NCBI GenBank assembly: GCA_001768125.1
Contig: MENB01000167.1
Coordinates: 17,482 to 23,043, forward strand
Direction: 5' to 3'
Source of the DNA: Armatimonadetes bacterium RBG_19FT_COMBO_69_19
Lineage (GTDB): Bacteria > Sysuimicrobiota > Sysuimicrobiia > Sysuimicrobiales > Kaftiobacteriaceae
DNA: 5,562 bases
The translations under genes and the position numbers were made by a program. The notes beneath the pieces are model-generated. The model made no database searches. It was not told the DNA's origin and was given only the letters and a program-made list of their open reading frames with translations. This document shows positions 1 through 5,171 of the stretch, in pieces. Numbering within the stretch: the first letter of the stretch is position 1; each line of letters starts with the position of its first letter.

Positions 1-107
1 GGAAGGATCTCCCGAATCCATGCATCCCGCCGGAGCGTAACTCCGGCGTGGGGACTCGGCAGGACGGTCACCGAGCCGCGCTCCTCTCCCAGGAACCGTC
101 GCAGCAT
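1..107 (-). CDS. Unidentified protein, N-terminal 35 codons only (partial)
   Basis: An open frame on the minus strand starts with ATG at 107-105 and runs without a stop off the left edge of the window. The start overlaps the fumC stop codon (TGATG), and GGAGGAGG lies 6 nt upstream inside the last fumC codons, so start and ribosome binding site are both good. The visible protein begins MLRRFLGEERGSVTV and goes on with a Pro/His/Gly-containing stretch and a basic segment ending WIREIL. Third positions are mostly G or C, though less strongly than in fumC. I do not recognise a family. It would be the third gene of the regulator-fumC operon and translationally coupled to fumC. The reading frame contains a short perfect inverted repeat (28-48). 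If that repeat is instead an operon end, this frame could be spurious. Confidence 0.6.
   Translation of the reverse strand, partial: MLRRFLGEERGSVTVLPSPHAGVTLRRDAWIREIL
28..48. repeat. Perfect 8-bp inverted repeat with 5-nt loop
   Basis: Positions 28-35 (CGCCGGAG) pair perfectly with 41-48 (CTCCGGCG) around a CGTAA loop. The hairpin would be stable, but no run of T follows on either strand, so it does not meet the criteria for an intrinsic terminator. It lies inside the partial open frame that starts at 107. It may be a chance G+C-rich stem or a processing or pausing element. Confidence 0.4.
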
Positions 108-1525
108 CAGCCGCCTCCTCCGCCGTGGAATCCGGGTTCGGTCATGCGTTCCGCGTTCAGGATCTCGTTCAGCTCGGCTTCGGACAGCGTCGTCTCCTCG
201 CGGGCGACCTCGCGGATCGTCCGGCCGGTGGCCGCGGCCTTCTTCGCGATCTCCGCCGCTTTGTCGTAGCCGATGACCGGGGCCAGGGCGGTGGTGAGCA
301 TCAGCCCGCGCTCCACGAGGTCCGCCGCGCGCGGCGTCGCGGAAAGGCCGGCGACGCACTGGGTGGCGAAGTTGGCGGACTCGGCGGCGAGCAGGCTGAT
401 CGACCAGAGCAGGTTGTGGGCCATGACCGGCATCATCGTGTTCAGCTCGAAGTTGCCCCACTGGTTGCCGAGCGCCACGACGAGATCGTTCCCCTGCACC
501 TGCGCGCAGGCCTGGATCACCGACTCGGCGATGACCGGGTTCACCTTGCCGGGCATGATGGACGACCCGGGCTGCACCGCGGGGAGGGCGAGCTCCCCCA
601 ACCCCGCGCGCGGCCCGCTGGCCATCCAGCGGATGTCGTTGGCGATCTTCATGAAGGCCGTGGCAAATGTGCGCAGGACGCTCGAGGTGAACACCAGGGC
701 GTCCAGGGAAGCCTGCGCCTGAAAATGGTTCCCGGTCTCCGTGATCTCGACGCCGAGGAGCCGGGAGAGGCGCATGCAGCTGCGCTGCGCGTACTGGGGG
801 TGGGTGTTGGTGCCGGTTCCTACCGCGGTGCCGCCGAGCGGCACCTCTGTCAGGTCGTCCATCGCGTGGCGCAGGCGGCCGATGGCGCGCTCCACCTGCC
901 CGGCGTAGCCCTCGAATTCCTGGCCCAGCCGGATCGGCGTCGCGTCCATGAGGTGCGTGCGGCCGGTCTTGACGATCCCCCAGAGCTCTTTCGCTTTGGC
1001 CGCCAGGCTGCCGCGGAGGCCTTCCATCGCCGGGATGAGGGTCTGCCGGATCTCGAGCAGTGCCGCGAGGTGGATCGCCGTCGGGATGACGTCGTTGCTG
1101 GACTGGCACTTGTTGACGTGGTCGTTGGGGTGCACCAGCTTGCTGCCGCGCTGGCCGCCGAGCAGCTCCGCGGCGCGGTTGGCGATGACCTCGTTCGCGT
1201 TCGTGTTGGTGGAGGTGCCGGAGCCCGTCTGATAGATGTCGAGGGGGAACTGGTCGTCCCACTTCCCGTCGGCGACCTCGGTCGCGGCGGCCGCAATGGC
1301 CCCCCCGATCTTCTTGTCGAGCAGGCCGAGCTCCATGTTCACCTCGGCCGCGGCGAGCTTGATCAGACCGAGGGCTTTAATGAACGGCCGCGGGAAGCGC
1401 AGCCCCGAGATCGGGAAATTCCGGATGGCGCGGGCCGTGCTCGCGCCGTAGTAGACATCCGCGGGCACTTCCATCTCGCCGAGGCTGTCCTTTTCGATGC
1501 GTGTCTTCCTCGTTTCGGTGGCCAT
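107..1525 (-). CDS. fumC: Class II fumarate hydratase (fumarase C)
   Basis: This cytoplasmic TCA enzyme reversibly hydrates fumarate to L-malate. It belongs to the iron-independent, homotetrameric aspartase/fumarase superfamily. The 472 residues are close to the usual 460-470. Family landmarks occur in order: the GSGTSTNTNANE substrate loop (101-112), HPNDHVNKCQSSND (132-145; the fumarase rather than aspartase form), GRTHLMDATP with the catalytic-region histidine H191 (188-197), and the superfamily signature GSSIMPGKVNP (320-330) with the catalytic serine and K327. The start is ATG at 1525, with GGAGGG 7 nt upstream. An open frame extends upstream to 1705, but that part lies over the regulator gene and has no homology to fumarases. 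fumC follows the regulator by 14 bp and was probably co-transcribed with it. The C-terminus ends in an unusual FHGGGGG whose codons supply the ribosome binding site of the next gene. Confidence 0.97.
   Translation of the reverse strand: MATETRKTRIEKDSLGEMEVPADVYYGASTARAIRNFPISGLRFPRPFIKALGLIKLAAAEVNMELGLLDKKIGGAIAAAATEVADGKWDDQFPLDIYQTGSGTSTNTNANEVIANRAAELLGGQRGSKLVHPNDHVNKCQSSNDVIPTAIHLAALLEIRQTLIPAMEGLRGSLAAKAKELWGIVKTGRTHLMDATPIRLGQEFEGYAGQVERAIGRLRHAMDDLTEVPLGGTAVGTGTNTHPQYAQRSCMRLSRLLGVEITETGNHFQAQASLDALVFTSSVLRTFATAFMKIANDIRWMASGPRAGLGELALPAVQPGSSIMPGKVNPVIAESVIQACAQVQGNDLVVALGNQWGNFELNTMMPVMAHNLLWSISLLAAESANFATQCVAGLSATPRAADLVERGLMLTTALAPVIGYDKAAEIAKKAAATGRTIREVAREETTLSEAELNEILNAERMTEPGFHGGGGG
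114..121 (-). promoter_or_regulatory. Ribosome binding site for the gene starting at 107
   Basis: The minus strand reads GGAGGAGG here, 6 nt before the ATG at 107. It lies within the codons for the glycine run that ends fumarase. This site is the main reason to accept the overlapping start at 107 as real. Confidence 0.65.
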
Positions 1526-1532
1526 GGGGCCG

Positions 1533-1538
1533 CCCTCC
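1533..1538 (-). promoter_or_regulatory. Ribosome binding site of fumC
   Basis: The minus strand reads GGAGGG, 7 nt before the ATG at 1525 and between the regulator stop and fumC. It settles the fumC start against the longer open frame beginning at 1705. Confidence 0.8.
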
Positions 1539-1539
1539 G

Positions 1540-2241
1540 TCAGGATTCGATCTCCGAGCGCATGTCGTCCAGGTGCTGCCGCAGGATGCGCTGCGCCACC
1601 GCGGGCTGCCGCCGCCGCACGGCGGCGAGGATCTGCTCGTGGAAGCGCAGGGCTCGATGCGGGCTCGTGTCCTTGCGGCCGGTCTTCTCCCGTGCCTGTA
1701 GCCACATCTCGTTGAGGTGGCGCATCGCGCTGACCAGCACCATGTTGCCCGTCGCTTCGGCGAGCAGGGTGTGGAACTGCAGGTCGCTCTCCACGTCCTG
1801 CTTCCCGGAGGCGAGCGCCGGCCCGCGCCCGCGCAGGAACTCCGTCAGCTCGCCGAGGTCGTCCTTCGTCGCCCGCCGTGCGGCGAGGGCGACGATGCCC
1901 TCCTCCAGGAGGCGGCGGGCTTCGAGCAGGTCGAGCAGGATGCTGCGTTCGGAGAGGACGCTGTACATGGAAGGGTCGATGGGGGTGGGGGGGGTGGTGC
2001 TGACGAAGGTACCTTCACCGGGCCGGACGTCGACGACGCCGATGAAGTGCAGCACCCGCAGGGCCTCGCGCGCCGAGGCGCGGCTCACGGCCAGGCTGTC
2101 GGCGAGCTCGCGCTCGCCCGGCAGGCGGTCGCCGGGCTGCAGGTGCTTGTCCGCGATGAGGTCCTGGATCTGCCGCACGATGCCCTCGTAGAGGCGGCTG
2201 CGGCGGACGGGTTGGAAGAGCGGTTCGGGTGGCGACGCCAT
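1540..2241 (-). CDS. GntR-family transcriptional regulator, FadR subfamily with FCD effector domain
   Basis: This is a predicted cytoplasmic DNA-binding regulator of 233 residues, normal for the family. The N-terminal winged helix-turn-helix spans about residues 15-80: LYEGIVRQIQDLI, the GntR hallmark LQPGDRLPGERELADSLAVSRASAREALRVL split over 34-64, and a wing ending VRPGEGTFV. A Pro/Thr linker (82-90) leads to an all-helical FCD domain (about 98-225). D153, H157, H201 and H223 occupy the four positions that bind a divalent metal in FCD proteins that sense small carboxylic acids. Acyl-CoA-binding E. coli FadR lacks this site. ATG at 2241 is preferred. A GTG at 2274 would add 11 residues but falls almost on the predicted transcription start, and neither start has a strong Shine-Dalgarno. 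The gene is upstream of fumC (14 bp) and divergent from icd, so I infer local control of TCA genes. The effector is unknown. Confidence 0.9.
   Translation of the reverse strand: MASPPEPLFQPVRRSRLYEGIVRQIQDLIADKHLQPGDRLPGERELADSLAVSRASAREALRVLHFIGVVDVRPGEGTFVSTTPPTPIDPSMYSVLSERSILLDLLEARRLLEEGIVALAARRATKDDLGELTEFLRGRGPALASGKQDVESDLQFHTLLAEATGNMVLVSAMRHLNEMWLQAREKTGRKDTSPHRALRFHEQILAAVRRRQPAVAQRILRQHLDDMRSEIES
1973..1997 (+). other. G-rich tract with G-quadruplex potential
   Basis: The plus strand carries GGG, then five G, then eight G and GG, separated by short loops (TCGAT, T, T). On the coding strand this is a C-rich tract encoding the Thr/Pro linker between the two domains of the regulator. 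The eight-G run could slip during replication. Biological use is speculative. Confidence 0.3.
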
Positions 2242-2259
2242 GCAATGCCCGCTCTGGGC

Positions 2260-2273
2260 TGGTGGCCTGACCA
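2260..2273. promoter_or_regulatory. Candidate GntR/FCD operator, TGGT-N6-ACCA
   Basis: TGGT at 2260-2263 and ACCA at 2270-2273 form an inverted repeat of the kind bound by FadR/PdhR/LldR-type dimers, which commonly use TGGT...ACCA half-sites with a short spacer. The 6-bp spacer is longer than in the best-known sites. The site covers the expected -35 region of the plus-strand promoter. It also lies just downstream of the predicted minus-strand transcription start, so binding could repress both units, including the regulator's own gene. Confidence 0.4.
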
Positions 2274-2282
2274 CTAATCCAG

Positions 2283-2288
2283 TATAAT
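2283..2288 (+). promoter_or_regulatory. Candidate -10 box (TATAAT) for the icd-mdh-GNAT-sucC unit
   Basis: A perfect TATAAT stands out in otherwise G+C-rich DNA, 75 nt before the icd start. At 17-bp spacing the -35 would be TGGTGG (2260-2265), a poor match, and no extended -10 TG is present. The promoter may therefore need an activator or use a non-standard -35. The expected transcription start is near 2295. Confidence 0.5.
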
Positions 2289-2316
2289 CCTAGGGCGGGC
2301 GCACATGGGCCGTCAA
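2287..2316 (-). promoter_or_regulatory. Candidate sigma-70-type promoter for the regulator-fumC unit
   Basis: The minus strand has TTGACG (2316-2311, five of six consensus bases), an 18-bp spacer and TAGGAT (2292-2287, four of six). The expected start is near 2280, giving a leader of about 40 nt to the ATG at 2241. A better -10 match, TATACT (2286-2281), overlaps it but would need a 24-bp spacer from the same -35. Confidence 0.4.
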
Positions 2317-2318
2317 GG

Positions 2319-2331
2319 GTGCACCGTGCAC
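2319..2331. repeat. Tandem GTGCAC palindromes in the icd leader
   Basis: GTGCAC at 2319-2324 and again at 2326-2331, separated by one C, form a near-palindrome centred on 2325. It lies in the untranslated leader of icd, between the predicted promoter and the ribosome binding site. It could be a regulator site. No known consensus is recognised. Confidence 0.35.
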
Positions 2332-2349
2332 ACAGGGCATTGCGCGCAC

Positions 2350-2357
2350 AAGGAGGG
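2350..2357 (+). promoter_or_regulatory. Ribosome binding site of icd
   Basis: AAGGAGGG ends 6 nt before the ATG at 2364. This strong site decides that start over the in-frame GTG at 2319, which has no comparable sequence. Confidence 0.85.
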
Positions 2358-2363
2358 TACCGC

Positions 2364-3611
2364 ATGGCCGTGCTGGAGACACTGACTCCCCCGAAAGAAG
2401 GCCAGCGCATCGAGATCCGCGACAACCACCTGCAGGTCCCCGATCACCCCATCGTCCCGTTCATTGAAGGCGACGGCACCGGTCCCGACATCTGGCGGGC
2501 CAGTCAGCGCATCTTCGATGCCGCGGTGAAGGGCGCCTACGGCGGAAAGAAGCGGCTCGTCTGGTTCGAGGTGTACGCCGGCGAGAAAGCGCACAGCACT
2601 TACGGGAACTGGCTGCCTGAGGATACGCTGCGCGCCTTCCAGCACTACGTCGTGGGGATCAAGGGGCCGCTGACCACGCCGATCGGGGGCGGCTTCCGCA
2701 GCCTGAACGTCTCGCTGCGGCAGCTCCTCGACCTGTACGCCTGCGTCCGGCCGGTGCGCTGGTTCGAGGGCGTGCCGAGCCCCGTGAAGCACCCGGAGTG
2801 GGTGGACGTTGTCATCTTCCGCGAGAACTCGGAGGACATCTACGTCGGATTGGAGCACCCGAGCGGATCCCCGGAGGCGAAGAAGCTCATCGAGTTCGTG
2901 CGCCGGGAGTTCAACTGGAAGGTGCGCGACGACGCCGGCGTGGGGCTCAAGCCGATGAGCGCGTTCGGCACCAAGCGCCTGGTGCGCAAGGCCCTCCGCT
3001 ACGCGGTCGACCGCCACCGCAAGTCGGTCACCATTGTGCACAAGGGCAACATCATGAAGTACACGGAGGGCGCCTTCGCCAAGTGGGGCTATGAGCTGGC
3101 GCGCGAGGAGTTCGGCGGCCAGACCGTGACCTGGGACGAGGTGCAGAAGTCGTACGGCGGCAAGGCCCCCGCCGGCAAGGTCCTCATCCAGGACTACATC
3201 GCCGACGTGACCTTCCAGCACCTGCTGACCCGGCCCCGCGACCTGGACGTCATCGCCACCGGCAACCTGAACGGCGACTACATCTCCGACGCGGTCGCAG
3301 CGCAGGTCGGCGGGATCGGCATGGCCCCGGGGGCGAACCTGAGCGACTTCCACGCCATCTTCGAGGCCACCCACGGCACGGCGCCCAAGTACGCCAACCT
3401 GGACAAGGTCAACCCCGGGTCGCTCACGCTCTCCGGCGTGATGATGCTGGAGTACCTGGGGTGGAACGAGGCCGCGTCGCTGATCGTCCGCGGGCTGGAG
3501 AAGACCTTCAAACAGAAGGTCGTCACCTACGATCTGGCCCGTCTGATGGACGGGGCGAAGGAAGTGAAGACGAGCGAGTTCGCCAGCGCCGTGATCGACA
3601 ACATGGGCTAG
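2364..3611 (+). CDS. icd: NADP-dependent isocitrate dehydrogenase
   Basis: This cytoplasmic homodimeric enzyme oxidatively decarboxylates isocitrate to 2-oxoglutarate and forms NADPH. The 415 residues match the E. coli-type enzyme (416) in length and order. Visible landmarks are [11 protein letters not shown] (34-44), the substrate loop [13 protein letters not shown] with S113 and R119, R129 in RPVR, R153 in [10 protein letters not shown] with Y160, K228 in [13 protein letters not shown], the metal ligands D281, D305 and D309 ([10 protein letters not shown]), and HGTAPKY (337-343). K342, Y343, Y389 and R393 correspond to the E. coli residues that bind the 2'-phosphate of NADP, so NADP rather than NAD is predicted. 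S113 is the serine phosphorylated by AceK in enterobacteria, but no AceK is in view. The start follows a strong AAGGAGGG. The gene is first in its unit, and mdh follows after 12 bp. Confidence 0.97.
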   Translation: MAVLETLTPPKEGQRIEIRDNHLQVPDHPIVPFIEGDGTGPDIWRASQRIFDAAVKGAYGGKKRLVWFEVYAGEKAHSTYGNWLPEDTLRAFQHYVVGIKGPLTTPIGGGFRSLNVSLRQLLDLYACVRPVRWFEGVPSPVKHPEWVDVVIFRENSEDIYVGLEHPSGSPEAKKLIEFVRREFNWKVRDDAGVGLKPMSAFGTKRLVRKALRYAVDRHRKSVTIVHKGNIMKYTEGAFAKWGYELAREEFGGQTVTWDEVQKSYGGKAPAGKVLIQDYIADVTFQHLLTRPRDLDVIATGNLNGDYISDAVAAQVGGIGMAPGANLSDFHAIFEATHGTAPKYANLDKVNPGSLTLSGVMMLEYLGWNEAASLIVRGLEKTFKQKVVTYDLARLMDGAKEVKTSEFASAVIDNMG

Positions 3612-3614
3612 GAG
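3610..3614 (+). promoter_or_regulatory. Ribosome binding site of mdh overlapping the icd stop
   Basis: AGGAG begins within the icd TAG stop and ends 9 nt before the mdh ATG. The arrangement suggests coupled translation of icd and mdh. Confidence 0.65.
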
Positions 3615-3623
3615 CGTGTAACC

Positions 3624-4556
3624 ATGGGACGCCGTCCGAAAGTGACCATCGTCGGCGCGGGGATGGTCGGGCACACCACCGCGCACTGGCTGGCCACCGA
3701 AGAGATCGCCGACCTCGTGCTCGTGGACATCATCGAGAAGATGCCGATGGGGAAGGCGCTCGACCTGCAGCAGGCCGGTCCGATCCGGGACGTGGACGTC
3801 AGCATCGTCGGCAGCAACGGCTATGAGGAGACCGCGGGCAGCGACGTGGTCGTGATCATCGCCGGCATCGCGCGCAAGCCCGGCATGACCCGCGAGCAGC
3901 TGATCGATACCAACTCGGGGATCGTGCGCAGCGTCGTCGAGCAGGTCGTGAAGCACTCACCCGACGCGGCCCTGATCGTCGTCACCAACCCGCTGGACGC
4001 GATGACCTATCTCACCTACAAGGTCTCTGGATTCCCGCGCGAGCGTGTCATCGGGGAGTCGGGGGCCCTCGACAGCACCCGCTTCCGCACGTTCATCGCG
4101 AAAGAGGTCGGCCTCTCCGTCGAGGACGTGTCCGGCATGGTCATCGGGGCGCATACGGACAAGGACATGGTCCCCCTGCCGCGCTTCGCCCATGTCGGCG
4201 GCGTGCCGCTCGGCCACCTCGTGGCTCCCGACCGCATCGAGGCCATCGTGGCTCGGACCCGCCGCGGCGGGGCCGAGATCACGGAGCTGATGGGAAGCTC
4301 CGCCTTCTTCGCGCCCGGGGCGGCGATCGCGCAGATGGTCGAGGCGATTGTCCGGGACAAGAAGCGCCTCATCCCGAGCAGCGTCCTCCTCGACGGGGAG
4401 TATGGGGAGCGGAACGTCTGCATCGGCGTCCCCGTCGTGCTCGGCGGGCGCGGCGTGGAGCGCATCATCGAGCTCCCCCTCAACGACGAGGAGCGCGCGG
4501 CGTTCAAGGCCTCCGTGGCCGCCGTGCGGGAGCACATCGGGAGCCTGAAGCTCTAG
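3624..4556 (+). CDS. mdh: Malate dehydrogenase, LDH-like type (NAD-dependent)
   Basis: The enzyme oxidises L-malate to oxaloacetate in the cytoplasm. It is 310 residues long, typical of the LDH-like, often tetrameric MDH group. The Rossmann motif GAGMVG is at 11-16, and D35 after strand two favours NAD over NADP. IARKPGMTR (82-90) carries R84, which selects malate over lactate, and R90 on the mobile loop. TNPLDAMTY is at 121-129. D150 and R153 lie in ALDSTRFR, and the catalytic H177 is in GAHTDKDMVPLPRF. Most relatives read H-G-D-x-M-V-P here, whereas this protein has H-T-D-K-D-M-V-P, one residue longer. The ATG follows AGGAG overlapping the icd stop. The GNAT gene begins 14 bp after the stop. 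The motif set leaves little doubt about MDH versus lactate dehydrogenase. Confidence 0.95.
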   Translation: MGRRPKVTIVGAGMVGHTTAHWLATEEIADLVLVDIIEKMPMGKALDLQQAGPIRDVDVSIVGSNGYEETAGSDVVVIIAGIARKPGMTREQLIDTNSGIVRSVVEQVVKHSPDAALIVVTNPLDAMTYLTYKVSGFPRERVIGESGALDSTRFRTFIAKEVGLSVEDVSGMVIGAHTDKDMVPLPRFAHVGGVPLGHLVAPDRIEAIVARTRRGGAEITELMGSSAFFAPGAAIAQMVEAIVRDKKRLIPSSVLLDGEYGERNVCIGVPVVLGGRGVERIIELPLNDEERAAFKASVAAVREHIGSLKL

Positions 4557-4570
4557 CCCTCCGCCGACGC

Positions 4571-5170
4571 GTGGATATCCGGCCGGTGGCGCTCGACGGC
4601 GTGCACGTGCGGCTCGAGCCGCTGTCGTTGAGCCACCTCGCCGCCCTCACCGAGATCGGGCTCGATCCCGACCTCTGGCGCTGGACGACGCAGCTCGTCC
4701 GTTCCCCGCAGGACATGGAAGAATACGTCAAGGGCGCGCTCGCGGAGCAGCTCCGCGGCGTGGCGCTCCCCTTTGCCACCGTGCACAAGGGAGCCGGGCA
4801 GGGGGGAAGGGAGCGTGTCGTCGGCAGCACGCGATTCGGCGCCATCGAGCCCGCGCACCGTAAGGTGGAGATCGGCTGGACGTGGATCGGCTCGTACTGG
4901 CAGCGCAGCGTGGTGAACACGGAGGCGAAGTACCTCATGCTGCGCCATGCCTTCGAAACCTGGGGCTGTGTGCGCGTGGAGTTCAAGACGGACCGCCTGA
5001 ACGAGCCGTCGCGCCGGGCGCTGCTGCGCATCGGGGCGACGGAGGAGGGGATCCTCCGCGCGCACCTCATCACGGCAACGGGGCGGGTGCGGGATTCCGT
5101 ATACTTCAGTATCATTGCAGAGGAGTGGCCCGCGGTGAAGGCCGGCCTCGAGACGAAGCTGCGAGGATGA
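4571..5170 (+). CDS. GNAT-family N-acetyltransferase, RimJ/RimL-like (COG1670 type)
   Basis: This predicted cytoplasmic acetyl-CoA-dependent acetyltransferase has 199 residues and an unknown substrate. The single GNAT fold starts with HVRLEPLSLSHL (12-23). It then has VVGSTRFGAIEPAHRKVEIGWTW (83-105), the acetyl-CoA loop region SYWQRSVVNTEAKYLMLRHAF (109-129), the helix LNEPSRRALLRIGATEEG (143-160), and GRVRDSVYFSIIAEEWPAVK (171-190). The W-Q-R-x-x-V-N-T-E-A form replaces the usual Q/R-x-x-G-x-G/A. This is characteristic of a common uncharacterised subfamily whose members often end in a similar VYFSI...EWP segment. The start is GTG with no evident Shine-Dalgarno, 14 bp after mdh, so translation may depend on re-initiation from mdh and be modest. 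sucC starts 1 bp after its stop. Its place in a TCA operon invites a metabolic or protein-modifying role, but this cannot be read from sequence. Confidence 0.88.
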   Translation: MDIRPVALDGVHVRLEPLSLSHLAALTEIGLDPDLWRWTTQLVRSPQDMEEYVKGALAEQLRGVALPFATVHKGAGQGGRERVVGSTRFGAIEPAHRKVEIGWTWIGSYWQRSVVNTEAKYLMLRHAFETWGCVRVEFKTDRLNEPSRRALLRIGATEEGILRAHLITATGRVRDSVYFSIIAEEWPAVKAGLETKLRG

Positions 5171-5171
5171 G

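Larger units (their letters stand above)
2242..2343. repeat. 9-bp inverted repeat flanking the divergent control region
   Basis: GCAATGCCC at 2242-2250 and GGGCATTGC at 2335-2343 are exact reverse complements. Read in each direction of transcription, the same GGGCATTGC lies in both leaders: directly before the regulator ATG at 2241, and 20 nt before the icd ATG. Each arm contains the small palindrome GCA-T-TGC. It may be a shared regulator or leader site, or chance. Confidence 0.4.

Noticed and set aside
28..48. Hairpin as an intrinsic terminator for fumC
   Set aside because: There is no T-run on either strand after the stem, and it lies inside a plausible coupled reading frame.
63..107. Resemblance of the partial left-edge protein (ERGSVTV) to TadE/TadG pilus-assembly proteins
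   Set aside because: Those proteins continue with an acidic residue and a long hydrophobic helix. Here Leu-Pro-Ser-Pro-His follows and no membrane segment appears in the visible part.
1526..1705. 60-codon N-terminal extension of fumarase
   Set aside because: It overlaps the regulator gene in another frame, is Ala/Arg/Pro-rich and unlike fumarase. The ATG at 1525 has a good GGAGGG and matches the family start.
125..2191. Very long plus-strand open frame (688 codons) opposite fumC and the regulator
   Set aside because: It lies antisense to two well-supported genes. It is Arg/Gly/Ala/His-rich without recognisable domains and is the usual shadow frame in high-G+C DNA.
2242..2274. GTG start at 2274 adding 11 residues to the regulator
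   Set aside because: It would sit almost at the predicted transcription start and overlap the operator candidate. The ATG at 2241 gives normal family length. This is not fully excluded, as neither start has a strong ribosome binding site.
2319..2363. 15-codon extension of isocitrate dehydrogenase from GTG at 2319
   Set aside because: The ATG at 2364 has a strong AAGGAGGG at ideal spacing and gives the family-typical length. The extension lies in the leader repeats.
2313..3956. Long minus-strand open frame (547 codons) opposite icd and mdh
   Set aside because: It is antisense to clear icd and mdh coding sequence, low in complexity (His/Val/Leu/Asp-rich), and has no domain or ribosome binding site support.
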